Positions 25,144 to 34,957 of a DNA stretch of 64,000 bases are shown one piece after another. The number at the start of each line of letters is the position of its first letter. Positions within the stretch are counted from its first letter, which is position 1. The DNA lies in contig NZ_CP011371.1 in NCBI RefSeq assembly GCF_001017435.1, forward strand, positions 4,154,001 to 4,218,000, written 5' to 3'. The notes beneath the pieces were generated by a model. That model made no database searches. It was not told where the DNA came from and saw only the letters and a list, made by a program, of their open reading frames with translations. The position numbers were made by a program, and so were the translations under genes. The stretch is from Caldimonas brevitalea. GTDB lineage: Bacteria > Pseudomonadota > Gammaproteobacteria > Burkholderiales > Burkholderiaceae_C.

Positions 25144-26736
25144 ATGCCTCACCCTGTTTCAACACGGCGAGCGCGCTTGCGCTTGCTCACCGCCGCTGTC
25201 GCCGTGATGGCCGCAGCCTCGCTCCATGCCGCTCACCCCGAGTGGAAAGCCGACACCTTCTATCCGGCGGGCACGCTGGTGTCCTATCAAGGGCGCAACT
25301 ACCGCGCATTGGTCGACCAGGTGGATCACAGCAACTCAGGCTGGAACCCGACGGTGGCCAGCCTGTGGGCCGCCGCAGGTGGAGACGCGCCGTCGCCGGC
25401 CCCGGGCGCCTCACCGCAGCCGACCCCCACCAACCCCTTGCCCGCGGCCGAATGCGGTGCGCCGTGGAACAGCAGCACGGTCTACACCGGCGGGGAAGTC
25501 GTGAGCCACCAGGGTTCCAACTTTCGAGCCAACTGGTGGACACAAGGCCAGGACCCGGCGGCCAACAGCGGCCCGACCGGAAGTGGCCAACCGTGGACGA
25601 TGGTCGACAGCTGCGGCAGCAACCCGCCCCCGCCGCCAGGGCCCACACCACCTCCCGGGCCCACGCCACCCCCCGGCCCCACCCCGCCACCGGGGCCCAC
25701 CCCGCCACCACCGCCACCGCCTCCACCACCGCCTGCGCCGCCCCCCGGGCCGACACCACCCCCACCCCCACCCCCACCCCCACCGCCCTCAGGCCCGCCC
25801 GCTCCCAGGCCTCAAGGATTCGTGTTCGGGCCCTACAAGGACGTGACGATCAACATGGACTTCAACACCAACGTCATCTCGACCGCGGTGCCCGGCAGCC
25901 GGCAGCCGCTGCTCGACGCCTTGCCAAGCGGCGTCAGGACCGTCACCTGGGCGTTTGCGACCGGTGAATGCGGCCAGGAAAGCTGGGGCGGCATCCAGCC
26001 CGCCGCGCTGGTGCAGGCCAACGTCCAGCGCTTCGTCAGCGCCGGCCGCAACTACATCATCTCGACCGGCGGTGCCGCGGGCGCCTTCACCTGCAGCAGC
26101 GATGCGGGCTTCGAGGCCTTCCTGGAGCACTACGAGTCGTCCAACCTGGTCGGGGTCGACTTCGACATCGAAGGCGGACAGAGCCAGGAGGTCATCAACG
26201 ACCTGGTGCAGCGTGCCATCGCAGCCCAGCGCAACCACCCCAGGCTGCGCTTCAGCTTCACGCTGGCCACGCTCGGCGGCAACTCGCCGCAAAGCCTGGG
26301 CGCCGCCGGTGTGCGCACGATGGAAGCCTTGAAGGCGTTCGGCATGCGCAACTTCATCATCAACCTGATGGTGATGGACTACGGCAGCGCGTCTCCCAGC
26401 GTCTGCACCGTCGGCCCCGATGGTCGCTGCGACATGGGCCAATCGGCGTTGCAGGCGGCGATCAACCTGCACGAGCACCATGGTGTGCCGTTCAACCAGA
26501 TCGAGCTGACGCCGATGATCGGTGGCAACGATGTCGTGACCGAGACGTTCACGCTGAACGACGTCAACACCGTCTCGTCCTTCGCACGGCAGAACGGGCT
26601 GGCGGGCGTGCACTTCTGGTCGGTGGACCGGGACGTCGACTGCCCGCCCGGACCCGCCTCGCCGACCTGCAACAGCTTCGGTCAAGCGGGCGCCTTTGGG
26701 TTCACCAACCGCTTCCTGTCCACCGTGGGTCGCTGA
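25144..26736 (+). CDS. Secreted GH18 chitinase with two CBM5/12-like domains
   Basis: A 530-residue protein from the ATG at 25144 (AAGGAG 8 bases upstream). Signal peptide ~1-29; first carbohydrate-binding module ~30-75 ('HPEWKADTFYPAGTLVSYQGR' with the typical W/Y pattern), second ~103-157 ('APWNSSTVYTGGEVVSHQGS'), then a 64-residue Pro/Gly/Thr linker (~161-224) and a GH18 catalytic domain. The active motif is 'GVDFDIE' (Asp339, Asp341, Glu343), with Glu343 the general acid. It hydrolyses chitin outside the cell; the two modules are CBM5/12-like. It is followed by a strong terminator. Confidence 0.92.
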   Translation: MPHPVSTRRARLRLLTAAVAVMAAASLHAAHPEWKADTFYPAGTLVSYQGRNYRALVDQVDHSNSGWNPTVASLWAAAGGDAPSPAPGASPQPTPTNPLPAAECGAPWNSSTVYTGGEVVSHQGSNFRANWWTQGQDPAANSGPTGSGQPWTMVDSCGSNPPPPPGPTPPPGPTPPPGPTPPPGPTPPPPPPPPPPPAPPPGPTPPPPPPPPPPPSGPPAPRPQGFVFGPYKDVTINMDFNTNVISTAVPGSRQPLLDALPSGVRTVTWAFATGECGQESWGGIQPAALVQANVQRFVSAGRNYIISTGGAAGAFTCSSDAGFEAFLEHYESSNLVGVDFDIEGGQSQEVINDLVQRAIAAQRNHPRLRFSFTLATLGGNSPQSLGAAGVRTMEALKAFGMRNFIINLMVMDYGSASPSVCTVGPDGRCDMGQSALQAAINLHEHHGVPFNQIELTPMIGGNDVVTETFTLNDVNTVSSFARQNGLAGVHFWSVDRDVDCPPGPASPTCNSFGQAGAFGFTNRFLSTVGR

Positions 26737-26780
26737 CGCAACGGCTTTCGTGACGGGTCGCCCGCGCCTGCGGGCGGCCC

Positions 26781-26810
26781 CCCGCCGAACGGGCCCGCCC
26801 GTTCGGCGGG
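26781..26810. terminator. Strong terminator between chitinase and transsulfuration genes
   Basis: A perfect 14-base inverted repeat, CCCGCCGAACGGGC / GCCCGTTCGGCGGG, followed on the + strand by TCTAGTGTTTT. It sits between convergent genes and can act in both directions, with the T-rich end favouring the chitinase transcript. Confidence 0.8.
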
Positions 26811-26843
26811 TCTAGTGTTTTCGGCCGGCGATCACGCCCGCCG

Positions 26844-28067
26844 TCACACCGCGGCCAAGGCCTGTTCCAGGTCGGCCCGCAGATCGGCCAGATCCTCGAC
26901 ACCGACCGACAACCGCACCAGCGTGTCGCCGATGCCAAGGCGCGTCCGCTGCTCGGGCGGGATGGTGGCGTGCGTCATGATGGCCGGGTGTTCGATCAGG
27001 CTTTCGACGCCTCCCAGGCTTTCGGCCAGCGTGAACAGCTCACAACGCTCGAGGAAGCGCCGCGTGCCGGCCAGGTCGGACGCCAGATCGAGCGACACCA
27101 TGCCCCCATACCCATTCATCTGCCGCTGCGCCAAAGCGTATTGCGGATGCGACGCGAGCCCCGGGTAGCGCACACGGGCGACCTTCGGGTGGTGCTCCAG
27201 CCACTCCGCCAGCGCCAAGGCATTGCTGCAGTGGCGCTCCATCCGTAGCGCCAGGGTCTTCAGCCCGCGCAGTGCCAGAAAGCTGTCGAACGGGCTGGCG
27301 ATGGCCCCCACCGCGTTCTGCAGAAAGCCCAGCCGCTCGCGCCATTCGGCCTGCCGCGGCTGGCGGCCGACGATGGCGACGCCGCCGATCACATCGGAAT
27401 GGCCATTGAGGTATTTGGTGGTCGAGTGCACCACCAGATCGAAGCCGAGTTCGAGCGGCCGTTGCACCCAGGGGCTCGCGAAGGTGTTGTCGGCCACGGC
27501 CGTCAAGCCATGGGCGCGGCAGACCTCGGCCACCGCGGCCAGGTCGGCCAGGCTCAGCAGCGGGTTGGTCGGCGTCTCGACCCACACCATGCGCGTGTCG
27601 GGCCGGATGGCGCGTTCTAGGTTGTCGGGGTCGGACAAGTCGACGAAGCTGAAATCGAGCCCCGCACTGCGCCGCCGCACCCGCTCGAACAAGCGGTAGG
27701 TGCCGCCGTACAAGTCGTCGCCGGCGATCACGTGGGCGCCCGCATCCAGGCCTTCGAGCACGGTCGCGATGGCGGCCAGACCCGAGGCAAACGCATAGGC
27801 CTGCGCCCCGCTCTCCAGGTCGGCGACACAGCGCTCGAAGGCCCAGCGGGTGGGATTGTGCGATCGCCCGTAGTCCAGCCCCTGGTGCACCCCTGGGCTC
27901 TGCTGCACGTAGGTGGAGGTCGCATAGATCGGTGGCATCACGGCGCCGGTGGACGGGTCGGGCGACTGGCCTGCATGGATGGTGCGGGTGGCGAAGCCGA
28001 GCGCAGGCGTGGACGGGTCGAGCGACGGGTCGAGATCGCGGCCGGCAACAGGGGGGATGGCGGTCAT
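26844..28067 (-). CDS. Cystathionine gamma-synthase/gamma-lyase family PLP enzyme
   Basis: A 407-residue Cys/Met metabolism PLP-dependent enzyme. Its ATG at 28067 overlaps the stop of cystathionine beta-synthase (ATGA), so the two are translationally coupled. Features: 'YGRSHNPTR', 'FASGLAAIATVLEG' (cofactor phosphate region), 'VWVETPTNPLLSLADL', and 'HSTTKYLNGHSD' containing the PLP-binding Lys. Coupling to CBS strongly suggests it acts as a gamma-lyase, splitting cystathionine to cysteine, ammonia and 2-oxobutyrate. The sequence alone does not separate lyase from synthase. Confidence 0.9.
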   Translation of the reverse strand: MTAIPPVAGRDLDPSLDPSTPALGFATRTIHAGQSPDPSTGAVMPPIYATSTYVQQSPGVHQGLDYGRSHNPTRWAFERCVADLESGAQAYAFASGLAAIATVLEGLDAGAHVIAGDDLYGGTYRLFERVRRRSAGLDFSFVDLSDPDNLERAIRPDTRMVWVETPTNPLLSLADLAAVAEVCRAHGLTAVADNTFASPWVQRPLELGFDLVVHSTTKYLNGHSDVIGGVAIVGRQPRQAEWRERLGFLQNAVGAIASPFDSFLALRGLKTLALRMERHCSNALALAEWLEHHPKVARVRYPGLASHPQYALAQRQMNGYGGMVSLDLASDLAGTRRFLERCELFTLAESLGGVESLIEHPAIMTHATIPPEQRTRLGIGDTLVRLSVGVEDLADLRADLEQALAAV

Positions 28068-29437
28068 GGCAAGGCCCTTCTCAAGTGGTTCAGCAGGTCG
28101 AAGCGGGTGATCAGTCCGTAGAAGCGGTCGCGGTCGGCGACGATGGCGACCAGACCGCGCGCGAGCACGGCGCGCAAGGCGGCCAGGTCGGCTGCCGGCG
28201 ACAGCGTTTCGAGCGCGGTGCTCATCACCGACGCCACCTGGTCGGCATAGCGCGCACTGTCTTCTTGCACATGCAGCAGCACGTCGGACTCGTCGATCAC
28301 GCCGACCAGACGCTCGCCGTCGAGCACCGGCAATTGCGACACGTCGGCCAGCCGCATGCGTTTGAAGGCCGTCAGCAAGGTGTCGTCGCGGGCCACGCTG
28401 ATGACGCTGCCTTCGTCCAGCCGGCGCGCGACCAGGTCGCGCAGGTCGCCGAACTGCGGCCGCGTCAACAGGCCTTCGTCGAGCATCCAGTTGTCGTTGT
28501 AGAGCTTGGACAGATAACGCGTGCCGGTGTCGCAGACGAAGCTCACCACGCGCTTCGGTGTGCGCTGTTCGCGGCAGTAGCGCAAGGCCGCCGCCAGCAG
28601 CGTGCCGGTGGACGAGCCGGCCAGGACACCTTCGGCCCGCAACAGTTCGCGCGCGGCCGCGAAGCTCTCGGCGTCGGCAATGGCGTAGGCCTGTTTGACG
28701 CCGCTCAGGTCGGCGATCGGTGGCACGAAGTCTTCGCCGATGCCTTCCACCCTCCATGAGCCGGCTTCGCCATGCGTGCCGGTGAGCACCTGGTCGCGCA
28801 GGATGGAGCCGACCGGGTCGGCCAGCACGAACTCGACGCGAGGCGAGACGCGCCGGAAATAACGCGTCAAGCCGGTCACGGTGCCGCCGGAGCCGACGCC
28901 CACCACGATGGTGTCCAGTTCGCCACCGGTTTGCTCCCAGATCTCGGGGCCGGTGGTCTGCTCGTGCGCGAGCGGGTTGTGAGGGTTGTTGAACTGGTCG
29001 ACATAGAAGGCGCCGGGGATGTCGCGCGCCAGGCGGGCCGCCAGGTCCTGGTAGTACTCAGGGTGGCCCTTGCCGACGTCGGAACGCGTCAGGTGCACCT
29101 CGGCCCCCATGGCCTTGAGGTGCAGCACCTTTTCGTTCGACATCTTGTCGGGCACCACCAGCACCACCCGGTAGCCTTTGGCGCGCGCCACCAGGGCCAG
29201 CCCCAGTCCGGTATTGCCGGCAGTCGCCTCGACCACCGTGCCGCCGGCCTGCAGCCGGCCGTCGAGTTCGGCGGCCTCGATCATGGCCAGGCCGATGCGG
29301 TCCTTGATGGAGCCGCCCGGGTTCTGCGACTCGAGCTTGAGAAACAACTGGCAGGGCCCGGTGTCGAGCCGGGTCACGGGTAACAGCGGCGTGCGGCCGA
29401 TCAGGTCCAGCACGGCGGGGCGCGCAGGGGTGGGCAT
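28064..29437 (-). CDS. cbs: Cystathionine beta-synthase
   Basis: A 457-residue PLP enzyme of the CBS/cysteine synthase fold type II family. 'SQNPGGSIKDRIGLAM' contains the PLP Lys45, 'EATAGNTGLGLALVA' the substrate loop and 'VGVGSGGTVTGLTRYF' the phosphate loop. C-terminal residues ~335-457 form two CBS domains, as in bacterial and eukaryotic CBS but not in plain cysteine synthase. It condenses serine and homocysteine to cystathionine. GGAGG precedes the ATG at 29437. The gene opens a two-gene transsulfuration operon that turns methionine-derived homocysteine into cysteine. Confidence 0.92.
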   Translation of the reverse strand: MPTPARPAVLDLIGRTPLLPVTRLDTGPCQLFLKLESQNPGGSIKDRIGLAMIEAAELDGRLQAGGTVVEATAGNTGLGLALVARAKGYRVVLVVPDKMSNEKVLHLKAMGAEVHLTRSDVGKGHPEYYQDLAARLARDIPGAFYVDQFNNPHNPLAHEQTTGPEIWEQTGGELDTIVVGVGSGGTVTGLTRYFRRVSPRVEFVLADPVGSILRDQVLTGTHGEAGSWRVEGIGEDFVPPIADLSGVKQAYAIADAESFAAARELLRAEGVLAGSSTGTLLAAALRYCREQRTPKRVVSFVCDTGTRYLSKLYNDNWMLDEGLLTRPQFGDLRDLVARRLDEGSVISVARDDTLLTAFKRMRLADVSQLPVLDGERLVGVIDESDVLLHVQEDSARYADQVASVMSTALETLSPAADLAALRAVLARGLVAIVADRDRFYGLITRFDLLNHLRRALP

Positions 29438-29782
29438 GGTGTTGCCTCCATCGAACAGTGAGTGCTTGTGGCACGGGCCGGGCGACGTGTGGATCTTCGT
29501 CGTCCTGCAGAACCGCGAGGCCGCAAGGGTCGATGGGGCTGGCGCCGGTGGGTGCTGCCCGCCGACGCCGTGAGGCGGACGCGACGGAGCGCCACGATAA
29601 GCCGAAGTGGCGTGGCCTCTCCCATCGCATTTCAGATGAGCTTATGCGGCAGTCGCATGACCATTGCCATCTCCGCCGAGGGTCGGTTCCGAATGACGAA
29701 CGCTGGGAGCCGCTTTTGCTTTCGATGGGGTCATGGCTCATGGCGTGCGACAACTGCATCGCTCAGCCGTTCAATCACCCCG
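29438..29782. other. Intergenic region between CBS and Nudix genes
   Basis: A 345-base spacer between divergent genes. Open frames here are shadows with atypical composition. I see no clear promoter, riboswitch or repeat; the cbs ribosome site lies at its left end. Confidence 0.4.
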
Positions 29783-30223
29783 ATGATCACCACCACCAGT
29801 TGCGGCGTTCTCATCTTCGAGCCGGAGGGCGAGTTGCTGCTGTGCCACATGACCGGCACGGCGTATTGGGACATTCCCAAGGGTTTGCGCGAGGCCGACG
29901 AATCCGAGCTGGACGCGGCGGTGCGTGAAGCCGCCGAGGAGTGCGGCTTGCGACTGCTGCCGGCGGCGTTGATCGACCTGGGCCGGTTTGCCTACCGTCC
30001 TGCCAAGGACCTGCACCTGTACGCCGTGCTGCACGCGCGTGTCGAGCTCACCTTGCTGCGCTGCAGCAGCACTTTCCAGGACCGGTGGGGGCGCACGCGG
30101 CCCGAAGTCGATGCCTTCCGGTGGGCGCAGCCGGACGAGCTGGCGCGGTGGTGTGCGTCCAGCCTGGCTGCCGTGCTGACCCGCAAACTCAGCCTCGAAG
30201 AGGTGTGGGCGCGGCTGTTCTAG
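29783..30223 (+). CDS. Nudix hydrolase
   Basis: A 146-residue protein from the ATG at 29783. It contains a full Nudix box, GLREADESELDAAVREAAEECGL, matching Gx5Ex7REUxEExGU, which binds the divalent metal. The family hydrolyses nucleoside-diphosphate-linked compounds; the substrate is unknown. A longer open frame reaches 29462, but it lacks Nudix-like residues at its start, and the typical family N-terminus begins here. No strong ribosome site is visible. Confidence 0.85.
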   Translation: MITTTSCGVLIFEPEGELLLCHMTGTAYWDIPKGLREADESELDAAVREAAEECGLRLLPAALIDLGRFAYRPAKDLHLYAVLHARVELTLLRCSSTFQDRWGRTRPEVDAFRWAQPDELARWCASSLAAVLTRKLSLEEVWARLF

Positions 30224-30319
30224 TGTCCTGGAAGGAACCGCGTTTGCTCGGGTACAGAGGGTGCGGCATCTGGAGGTCCCCTTCGCAGACGACCTGCTCC
30301 CACTTCACCGGAGTTCGCG

Positions 30320-30637
30320 ATGACACATGCTTCTGTTCGTGCCACGGCGGCCGGGCTGGCTTGCTTCGCCCTCACAGCAGGCGCTGCCGAGCCGGTGGCG
30401 CCCCCCGCTTCCGCGGCCGAGCCCGCCGCAGCCGCCTCGGCCCTCCCCTCGACGCCGAGCCAGCCGCGTGTGACCTTCCCCTGGGCCCACCCGCACTCCC
30501 GGGTAGAGGACAACAACAGCCCTGGCCGCAAGCCGGCGGCCCCGGCATGGGACCGTGCTGGCAGCGAGCCCCTGATCTCGATCCCCCTGCGGCGACGCGA
30601 GCCACCTGCCGCGCCTCCCCCGCCCAGCAACCGATGA
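30320..30637 (+). CDS. Small exported Pro/Ala-rich protein
   Basis: A 105-residue protein with a signal peptide (cleaved after about residue 23, TAGAA). The mature part is Ala/Pro/Ser-rich and Pro-Arg-rich at the end, with no domain. Low-complexity exported proteins of this type are common and hard to separate from chance frames in GC-rich DNA. The leader and codon use give modest support. Confidence 0.45.
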   Translation: MTHASVRATAAGLACFALTAGAAEPVAPPASAAEPAAAASALPSTPSQPRVTFPWAHPHSRVEDNNSPGRKPAAPAWDRAGSEPLISIPLRRREPPAAPPPPSNR

Positions 30638-30946
30638 GCGAACGGTGAGCGCCACCGGTTGGGGTCGCTGAAAGCGCGCCGCACCGCCGGCCTCACCTCC
30701 CGGTTCGCCACCGCCGCGAGCCACCGCGGCCCGCCCGGCCCTCGGTCACTCCACACGCCTCCTATGCGCGACCTGCGTCCCACCGCGTCGGTGGGCAGGC
30801 ACGTCGCAATGCGATTGCGACAAATGTGGCAATACACCATTGACGGATATGGGCAGCCGATGGGCACCCGTGTTGCCGAACGGGGCATGACGCGCCGCAT
30901 TGCGATGTGTCGCCTTTCTCAAACCCATGCCTTACAAGGAAGCTGC
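30638..30946. promoter_or_regulatory. Control region of the Dyp-peroxidase operon with palindrome
   Basis: This 309-base region upstream of the peroxidase pair holds a perfect dyad, TCGCAAT-GCG-ATTGCGA (30804-30820), and a third ATTGCGA half-site at 30899-30905. The A/T core and proximity to the operon suggest an operator. No protein is identified. Confidence 0.45.
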
Positions 30947-31555
30947 ATGACCGATCGCCACACCCTCCCCCATACGCCTCATGCCCTCGACGACATCAAA
31001 CGTCGCGTGCAGGACACGATCGGCGACGCGCCCGAGTTGCTCAAGCTGGCCCTCGAGAACGTGCTGCGCGACCTGCGCGGCGCGGAGGAAACGCCGCTGA
31101 CGACTGCCGGGCGCATCGGGCGGCAGGCCGGCACCGTTTCCGAACTGACCCTGATCGCCCCGGTGCGCCCCGGCGGCGCCGAACGCCTGCGGCGCATCCT
31201 GAAGCTGGTGAACGGCAACTTCAGCGGCGCACAGAAGGTGGGCACCTTGCACGACATGCGCTTCGTGTTCCTGGAGCACGACACCAAGCTGCTGTTCGCG
31301 ACCACCTACGACGGCGACTGGGACGCCTACATCGACGACTTCTCGACGCAGATCCCCGATCTGATGGACCTCGTGTTCGCCTCGGTCGAAGGATGGCCCG
31401 GCATCAAGGACCCGGGCGTGAAAGACTTCATTGCCCAGCACCAGTTGCCGGCCGACGGCTGGTACGTGGCGCACCCGGACCTGACGGTCGCCGACGTCCG
31501 CGAGCTCAAGCGGCTGAAAGCAGCGCTCGACGAGTTCCTCGACAAGATCGCCTGA
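30947..31555 (+). CDS. Dyp-peroxidase-associated protein
   Basis: A 202-residue soluble protein from the ATG at 30947 with AAGGA 8 bases upstream. Visible: an acidic helix 'LLKLALENVLRDLRGAEE', an 'ELTLIAPVRPGGAERLRRIL' segment resembling ferredoxin-like strands, then 'LHDMRFVFLEHDTKLLFATTYDGDWD' and 'YVAHPDLTVADVRELKRL'. I have no named family. It is 18 bases upstream of the Dyp-type peroxidase and on the same strand, so it is most likely a partner in the same operon. No catalytic motif is visible. Confidence 0.75.
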   Translation: MTDRHTLPHTPHALDDIKRRVQDTIGDAPELLKLALENVLRDLRGAEETPLTTAGRIGRQAGTVSELTLIAPVRPGGAERLRRILKLVNGNFSGAQKVGTLHDMRFVFLEHDTKLLFATTYDGDWDAYIDDFSTQIPDLMDLVFASVEGWPGIKDPGVKDFIAQHQLPADGWYVAHPDLTVADVRELKRLKAALDEFLDKIA

Positions 31556-31573
31556 GCGGGAGGGCCGGTCAAG

Positions 31574-32956
31574 ATGGCGCTTCTCGAACAGCTGAAACAA
31601 CACGGTCTGCGCCGCCACCACGCGGTCTCGCTCGAACTCGACGACATCCAGGCCACGGTGCTGCGGCAACGACCCGAGCCCTATTTCGGCACCCACATGC
31701 TGCTGCGACTGGACACGCCCGAGGGCGGACGGTCCTTGCTGCGCCGGCTGGCCCCGCACGTCCGCTCGGCGGCCGACTGGTGGGACCACCGTGACGATGC
31801 CTGGGTGGCGGTCGCCCTGACCTACCCCGGGCTGTGCGCCTTGCAACTGCCCGAGGCGACGCTGCAGAGTTTTCCGCAAGCGTTTCGCGACGGCATGCGC
31901 GCCCGCGCAGACCGCCTGCGCGACAGCGGCGAAAACGCCCCCGAACACTGGGAAGCGCCCTACGGCACCGGCGAGGTGCACGTTGCGCTCACGATCTTCA
32001 GTGGCGATCGCGATCGCTGGCATGAGATGTTGGCGTCGGTGCGGGCGCAGCTGGCCGACACCGCGGGCGTGAGCGTGCTGGGCACACACGACTTCGGTGC
32101 ACGGCCGGACAGCCGCAACCCCTTCGGTTACCGGGACAACATCAGCAACCCCGTGATCGAAGGTGCCGGGGTCGACCCGCTGCCGGGCCAGCGCGAGGCC
32201 ATCAAGGCGGGCGAATTCATCCTGGGCTACCCAAGCGAGTCAGGAGCCTTGCTGGCGATGCCGCAGCCCGAGAGATTGGGCCGCAACGGGACCTTCGCCG
32301 TGTTGCGCAAGTACCGCTCACGTGTGGGGGAGTTCAACCGGTTTCTGCAGCAGCACGCCGACAGCGATGCCGAGCGCGAACAGCTGGCGGCCAAGCTGGT
32401 GGGACGGTGGCGCAGCGGTGCACCGTTGGCACTGGCCCCGCAGCACGACGACCCGGCACTGGGCCGCGACCCGCGACGCAACAACGACTTCGATTACCAC
32501 GACGACCCGGACGGCCTGAAAGTGCCGCTGGGCTGCCACATGAGGCGCATGAACCCGCGCGACACCGAGCTGGCGGTGCTGACCGACGTGAAACTGCACC
32601 GCATCATCCGCCGCAGCACGTCGTTCGGCCCGCGGTGGCGGCCCGACCTGCTCGACGACGAAGCAGAAGATGAACGCGGCCTGTTTTTCATCTTCATGAG
32701 TGCCCGCGCGATGACCACCGTGGAGTTCTTGCAGCAAGAGTGGATCAACCGCGGCAACTTCATGCGCCTGGGCGATGAACGTGACCCGGTGGTGGGGCTG
32801 CAGTCACCGCAGTCCACCTTCACCCTGCCCCGCAAGCCGGTGCGGCAGCGCCTGCGCGATCTGCGCACCTTCAATGTCTTGCGCGGCGGCGAATACCTGT
32901 TCATGCCGGGGCTGTCGGCGCTGCGCTGGCTGGCCGAGGAGCAGCACGGCGGGTGA
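31574..32956 (+). CDS. Dyp-type peroxidase
   Basis: A 460-residue Dyp-type (dye-decolourising) peroxidase. Recognition rests on the 'NPFGYRDNISNP' motif (canonical GxxDG with Asn in place of the final Gly), the catalytic distal Asp in that motif, the proximal heme His in 'LGCHMRRMNPRD' and the following Arg. No signal peptide or Tat leader is visible, so it is cytoplasmic or exported by another route. It oxidises organic substrates with H2O2; the substrate is unknown. Co-transcription with the 202-residue gene is likely. Confidence 0.88.
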   Translation: MALLEQLKQHGLRRHHAVSLELDDIQATVLRQRPEPYFGTHMLLRLDTPEGGRSLLRRLAPHVRSAADWWDHRDDAWVAVALTYPGLCALQLPEATLQSFPQAFRDGMRARADRLRDSGENAPEHWEAPYGTGEVHVALTIFSGDRDRWHEMLASVRAQLADTAGVSVLGTHDFGARPDSRNPFGYRDNISNPVIEGAGVDPLPGQREAIKAGEFILGYPSESGALLAMPQPERLGRNGTFAVLRKYRSRVGEFNRFLQQHADSDAEREQLAAKLVGRWRSGAPLALAPQHDDPALGRDPRRNNDFDYHDDPDGLKVPLGCHMRRMNPRDTELAVLTDVKLHRIIRRSTSFGPRWRPDLLDDEAEDERGLFFIFMSARAMTTVEFLQQEWINRGNFMRLGDERDPVVGLQSPQSTFTLPRKPVRQRLRDLRTFNVLRGGEYLFMPGLSALRWLAEEQHGG

Positions 32957-33042
32957 CGAGGGTCACGCGGGCACCTCGTCCCGGCTGACCCCGGGCCGCC
33001 ACATCTCGCGCGAGGCGCGGCGGCTGCCGGGGCCCCGGGCCC

Positions 33043-34590
33043 TCACGCCCCTGTTGTTGCCGCAGCCGCCGGCTGGGACGGCCGCTCGGACATGCGGCGC
33101 AGCAGATCGCCTGCGTCGAAAACGGCCAGCTCTGCCGCATCGTCGAGCCGGAACACGCCCACCACGTGTGCCAGCCGGCCGGCCTGCTCCTTGAGCGATT
33201 CCGCGGCGGCGGCCGACTGCTCGACCAGCGCGGCGTTCTGTTGCGTCATCTGGTCGAGTTGCCCGACCGACGTGTTCACCTGCGTGAGGCCTTCGTTCTG
33301 CTGGGCAGCGGCCGACGCGATCTCGCTGATGGTTTCGGTGACCCGCTGCACCGACGACATGATCTCGTTCATCGCCCGGCCCGCCTGGCCCACCAGCGTG
33401 GTGCCCGATTCGACGCTCTCGACCGACGCGCCGATCAAGGACTTGATCTCGCGCGCTGCCTGCGCGCTGCGCTGTGCGAGGCTGCGCACCTCACCAGCCA
33501 CCACCGCGAAGCCGCGACCCTGCTCGCCGGCCCGCGCCGCCTCCACCGCGGCGTTCAGGGCCAGGATGTTGGTCTGGAACGCGATGCCGTCGATGACACC
33601 GATGATGTCGACCACCTTCTTGGACGCCGCGCTGATGGTGTCCATGGTCGACACCACCTGCGACACCACCGCGCTGCCTTGCTGCGCGGAGTCACGCGCT
33701 CCCGTCGCCAGCTGCGCCGCGACGTGGGCCGAGGCAGCGGTCTGTTGCACGCTGCTCGCCAGCTCTTGCATCGAACCGGCGGTCTGCTGCAGATTGGCCG
33801 CGGTGCTCTCGGTGCGCGTCGACAGGTCGTTGTTGCCGCTGGCAATCTCGCCGGAGGCGACGTTGATGCTGCCGACCGCGCGTTGCGCATGTTGCAGCGC
33901 CTCGTGGGCCCGGCCAAGCACCTTCTGCAGCTGGCGTGCGGCGGGGGTCTTGAAGGCAAGGTGTCCGACGTTGAGCTGGATCGCGTCGTCCTTGCCCAGC
34001 ACGGCGATCAACATCTGCAGTTCGACCGCCGCGATCAGTTGCTCGAGCCCCTGACGCGCGAAGCGCATCTGGTACAACGCCAACGCCGTCAGGAAGGCCA
34101 GATGCACGAAGACTTCTTGCAGGTCGGGCGTGGGCAGCACATAGACCCCGACGCCACTCGCTTGGAGCCGGTCGAACACCACGTGGTGGATGGCGAACAG
34201 CCCTGTGGCCAGCGCCACCAGGCGCCAGTCGCGGTACACCATCACGAGCGCCATGAACACGGCGATGCCGAGATGGTAGGGCGTGGCACCGTGGCCGAAA
34301 TGGATCTGTGTCGCGACCATGCCGACGCCGGCCGCCACGGCGAGGACCCGGGTCACCGGCAGGCCGGGGGGCAGCAGGTGGTAAGCCAACAGCGGCATGG
34401 CGAACAGCGCCAGCGTCAGCCAGGCCGCCGTCCCGGTCGCGCCGTGGGCCGCGCCGATGGCGACCGTTGCAACAGCCACCAGGCCGAGCATCACGAGCAT
34501 CACCTTGTCGACGATGCGAATGATCATGCGCGTGGTTTGCTCGATGGGGTCGAGACCGTCCGCGTTCAAGGAAGGAGAAAGGGCCGTCAT
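33043..34590 (-). CDS. Methyl-accepting chemotaxis protein, multi-helix N-terminus
   Basis: A 515-residue chemoreceptor from the ATG at 34590. The first ~190 residues carry about six transmembrane helices ('[20 protein letters not shown]', '[18 protein letters not shown]', '[20 protein letters not shown]') and no large periplasmic sensor domain, so the signal is sensed within the membrane or cytoplasm. A cytoplasmic signalling helical bundle follows, with the conserved hairpin '[37 protein letters not shown]'. It ends in an Ala/Pro-rich tail. It is not near other chemotaxis genes in this window. Confidence 0.93.
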   Translation of the reverse strand: MTALSPSLNADGLDPIEQTTRMIIRIVDKVMLVMLGLVAVATVAIGAAHGATGTAAWLTLALFAMPLLAYHLLPPGLPVTRVLAVAAGVGMVATQIHFGHGATPYHLGIAVFMALVMVYRDWRLVALATGLFAIHHVVFDRLQASGVGVYVLPTPDLQEVFVHLAFLTALALYQMRFARQGLEQLIAAVELQMLIAVLGKDDAIQLNVGHLAFKTPAARQLQKVLGRAHEALQHAQRAVGSINVASGEIASGNNDLSTRTESTAANLQQTAGSMQELASSVQQTAASAHVAAQLATGARDSAQQGSAVVSQVVSTMDTISAASKKVVDIIGVIDGIAFQTNILALNAAVEAARAGEQGRGFAVVAGEVRSLAQRSAQAAREIKSLIGASVESVESGTTLVGQAGRAMNEIMSSVQRVTETISEIASAAAQQNEGLTQVNTSVGQLDQMTQQNAALVEQSAAAAESLKEQAGRLAHVVGVFRLDDAAELAVFDAGDLLRRMSERPSQPAAAATTGA

Positions 34591-34957
34591 TGGTTTGCGC
34601 CTTAGGGCAGATCGATGGCGCGTTTTCGACATCAATCGGCGAAGGCTTGAGGCACTCGTTCACGAACGGGAGGGCGCGGCTGCGCCGAATGCACGGCACG
34701 ATCCCGCGTTTGACCCAGGTCAAGATCTTCGTTCGAGCCGCAACACGACGCGAGCACTCGCTCTCAGAAAGTCGCCAGCCGCACGCGGTGGCACGAACAC
34801 CACAGCCCTCGACTCCCGGCCACACCCGGCCGTCGAGAACCGTCGCCGCATCCCGTGATCTCTTCCCGCTCTCCCCCCTCTAGGGGGAAGCAGACACAGC
34901 ATCTGCCGCTAACATGCGCGCCTGGGTGTTCTGAACAAATCGAAGAGGGTCGAAGAA
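34591..34957. other. Divergent promoter region of the chemoreceptor and Ter genes
   Basis: A 367-base region between the leftward chemoreceptor and rightward terD. A short hairpin, TCCCCC-CTCTA-GGGGGA, lies near 34874. Other open frames here are shadows. I see no recognisable sigma-factor box. Confidence 0.4.

Noticed and set aside
25187..25783. Gly/Val-rich open frame on the - strand over the chitinase linker
   Set aside because: It mirrors the Pro-rich linker codons of the chitinase and has no start or domain.
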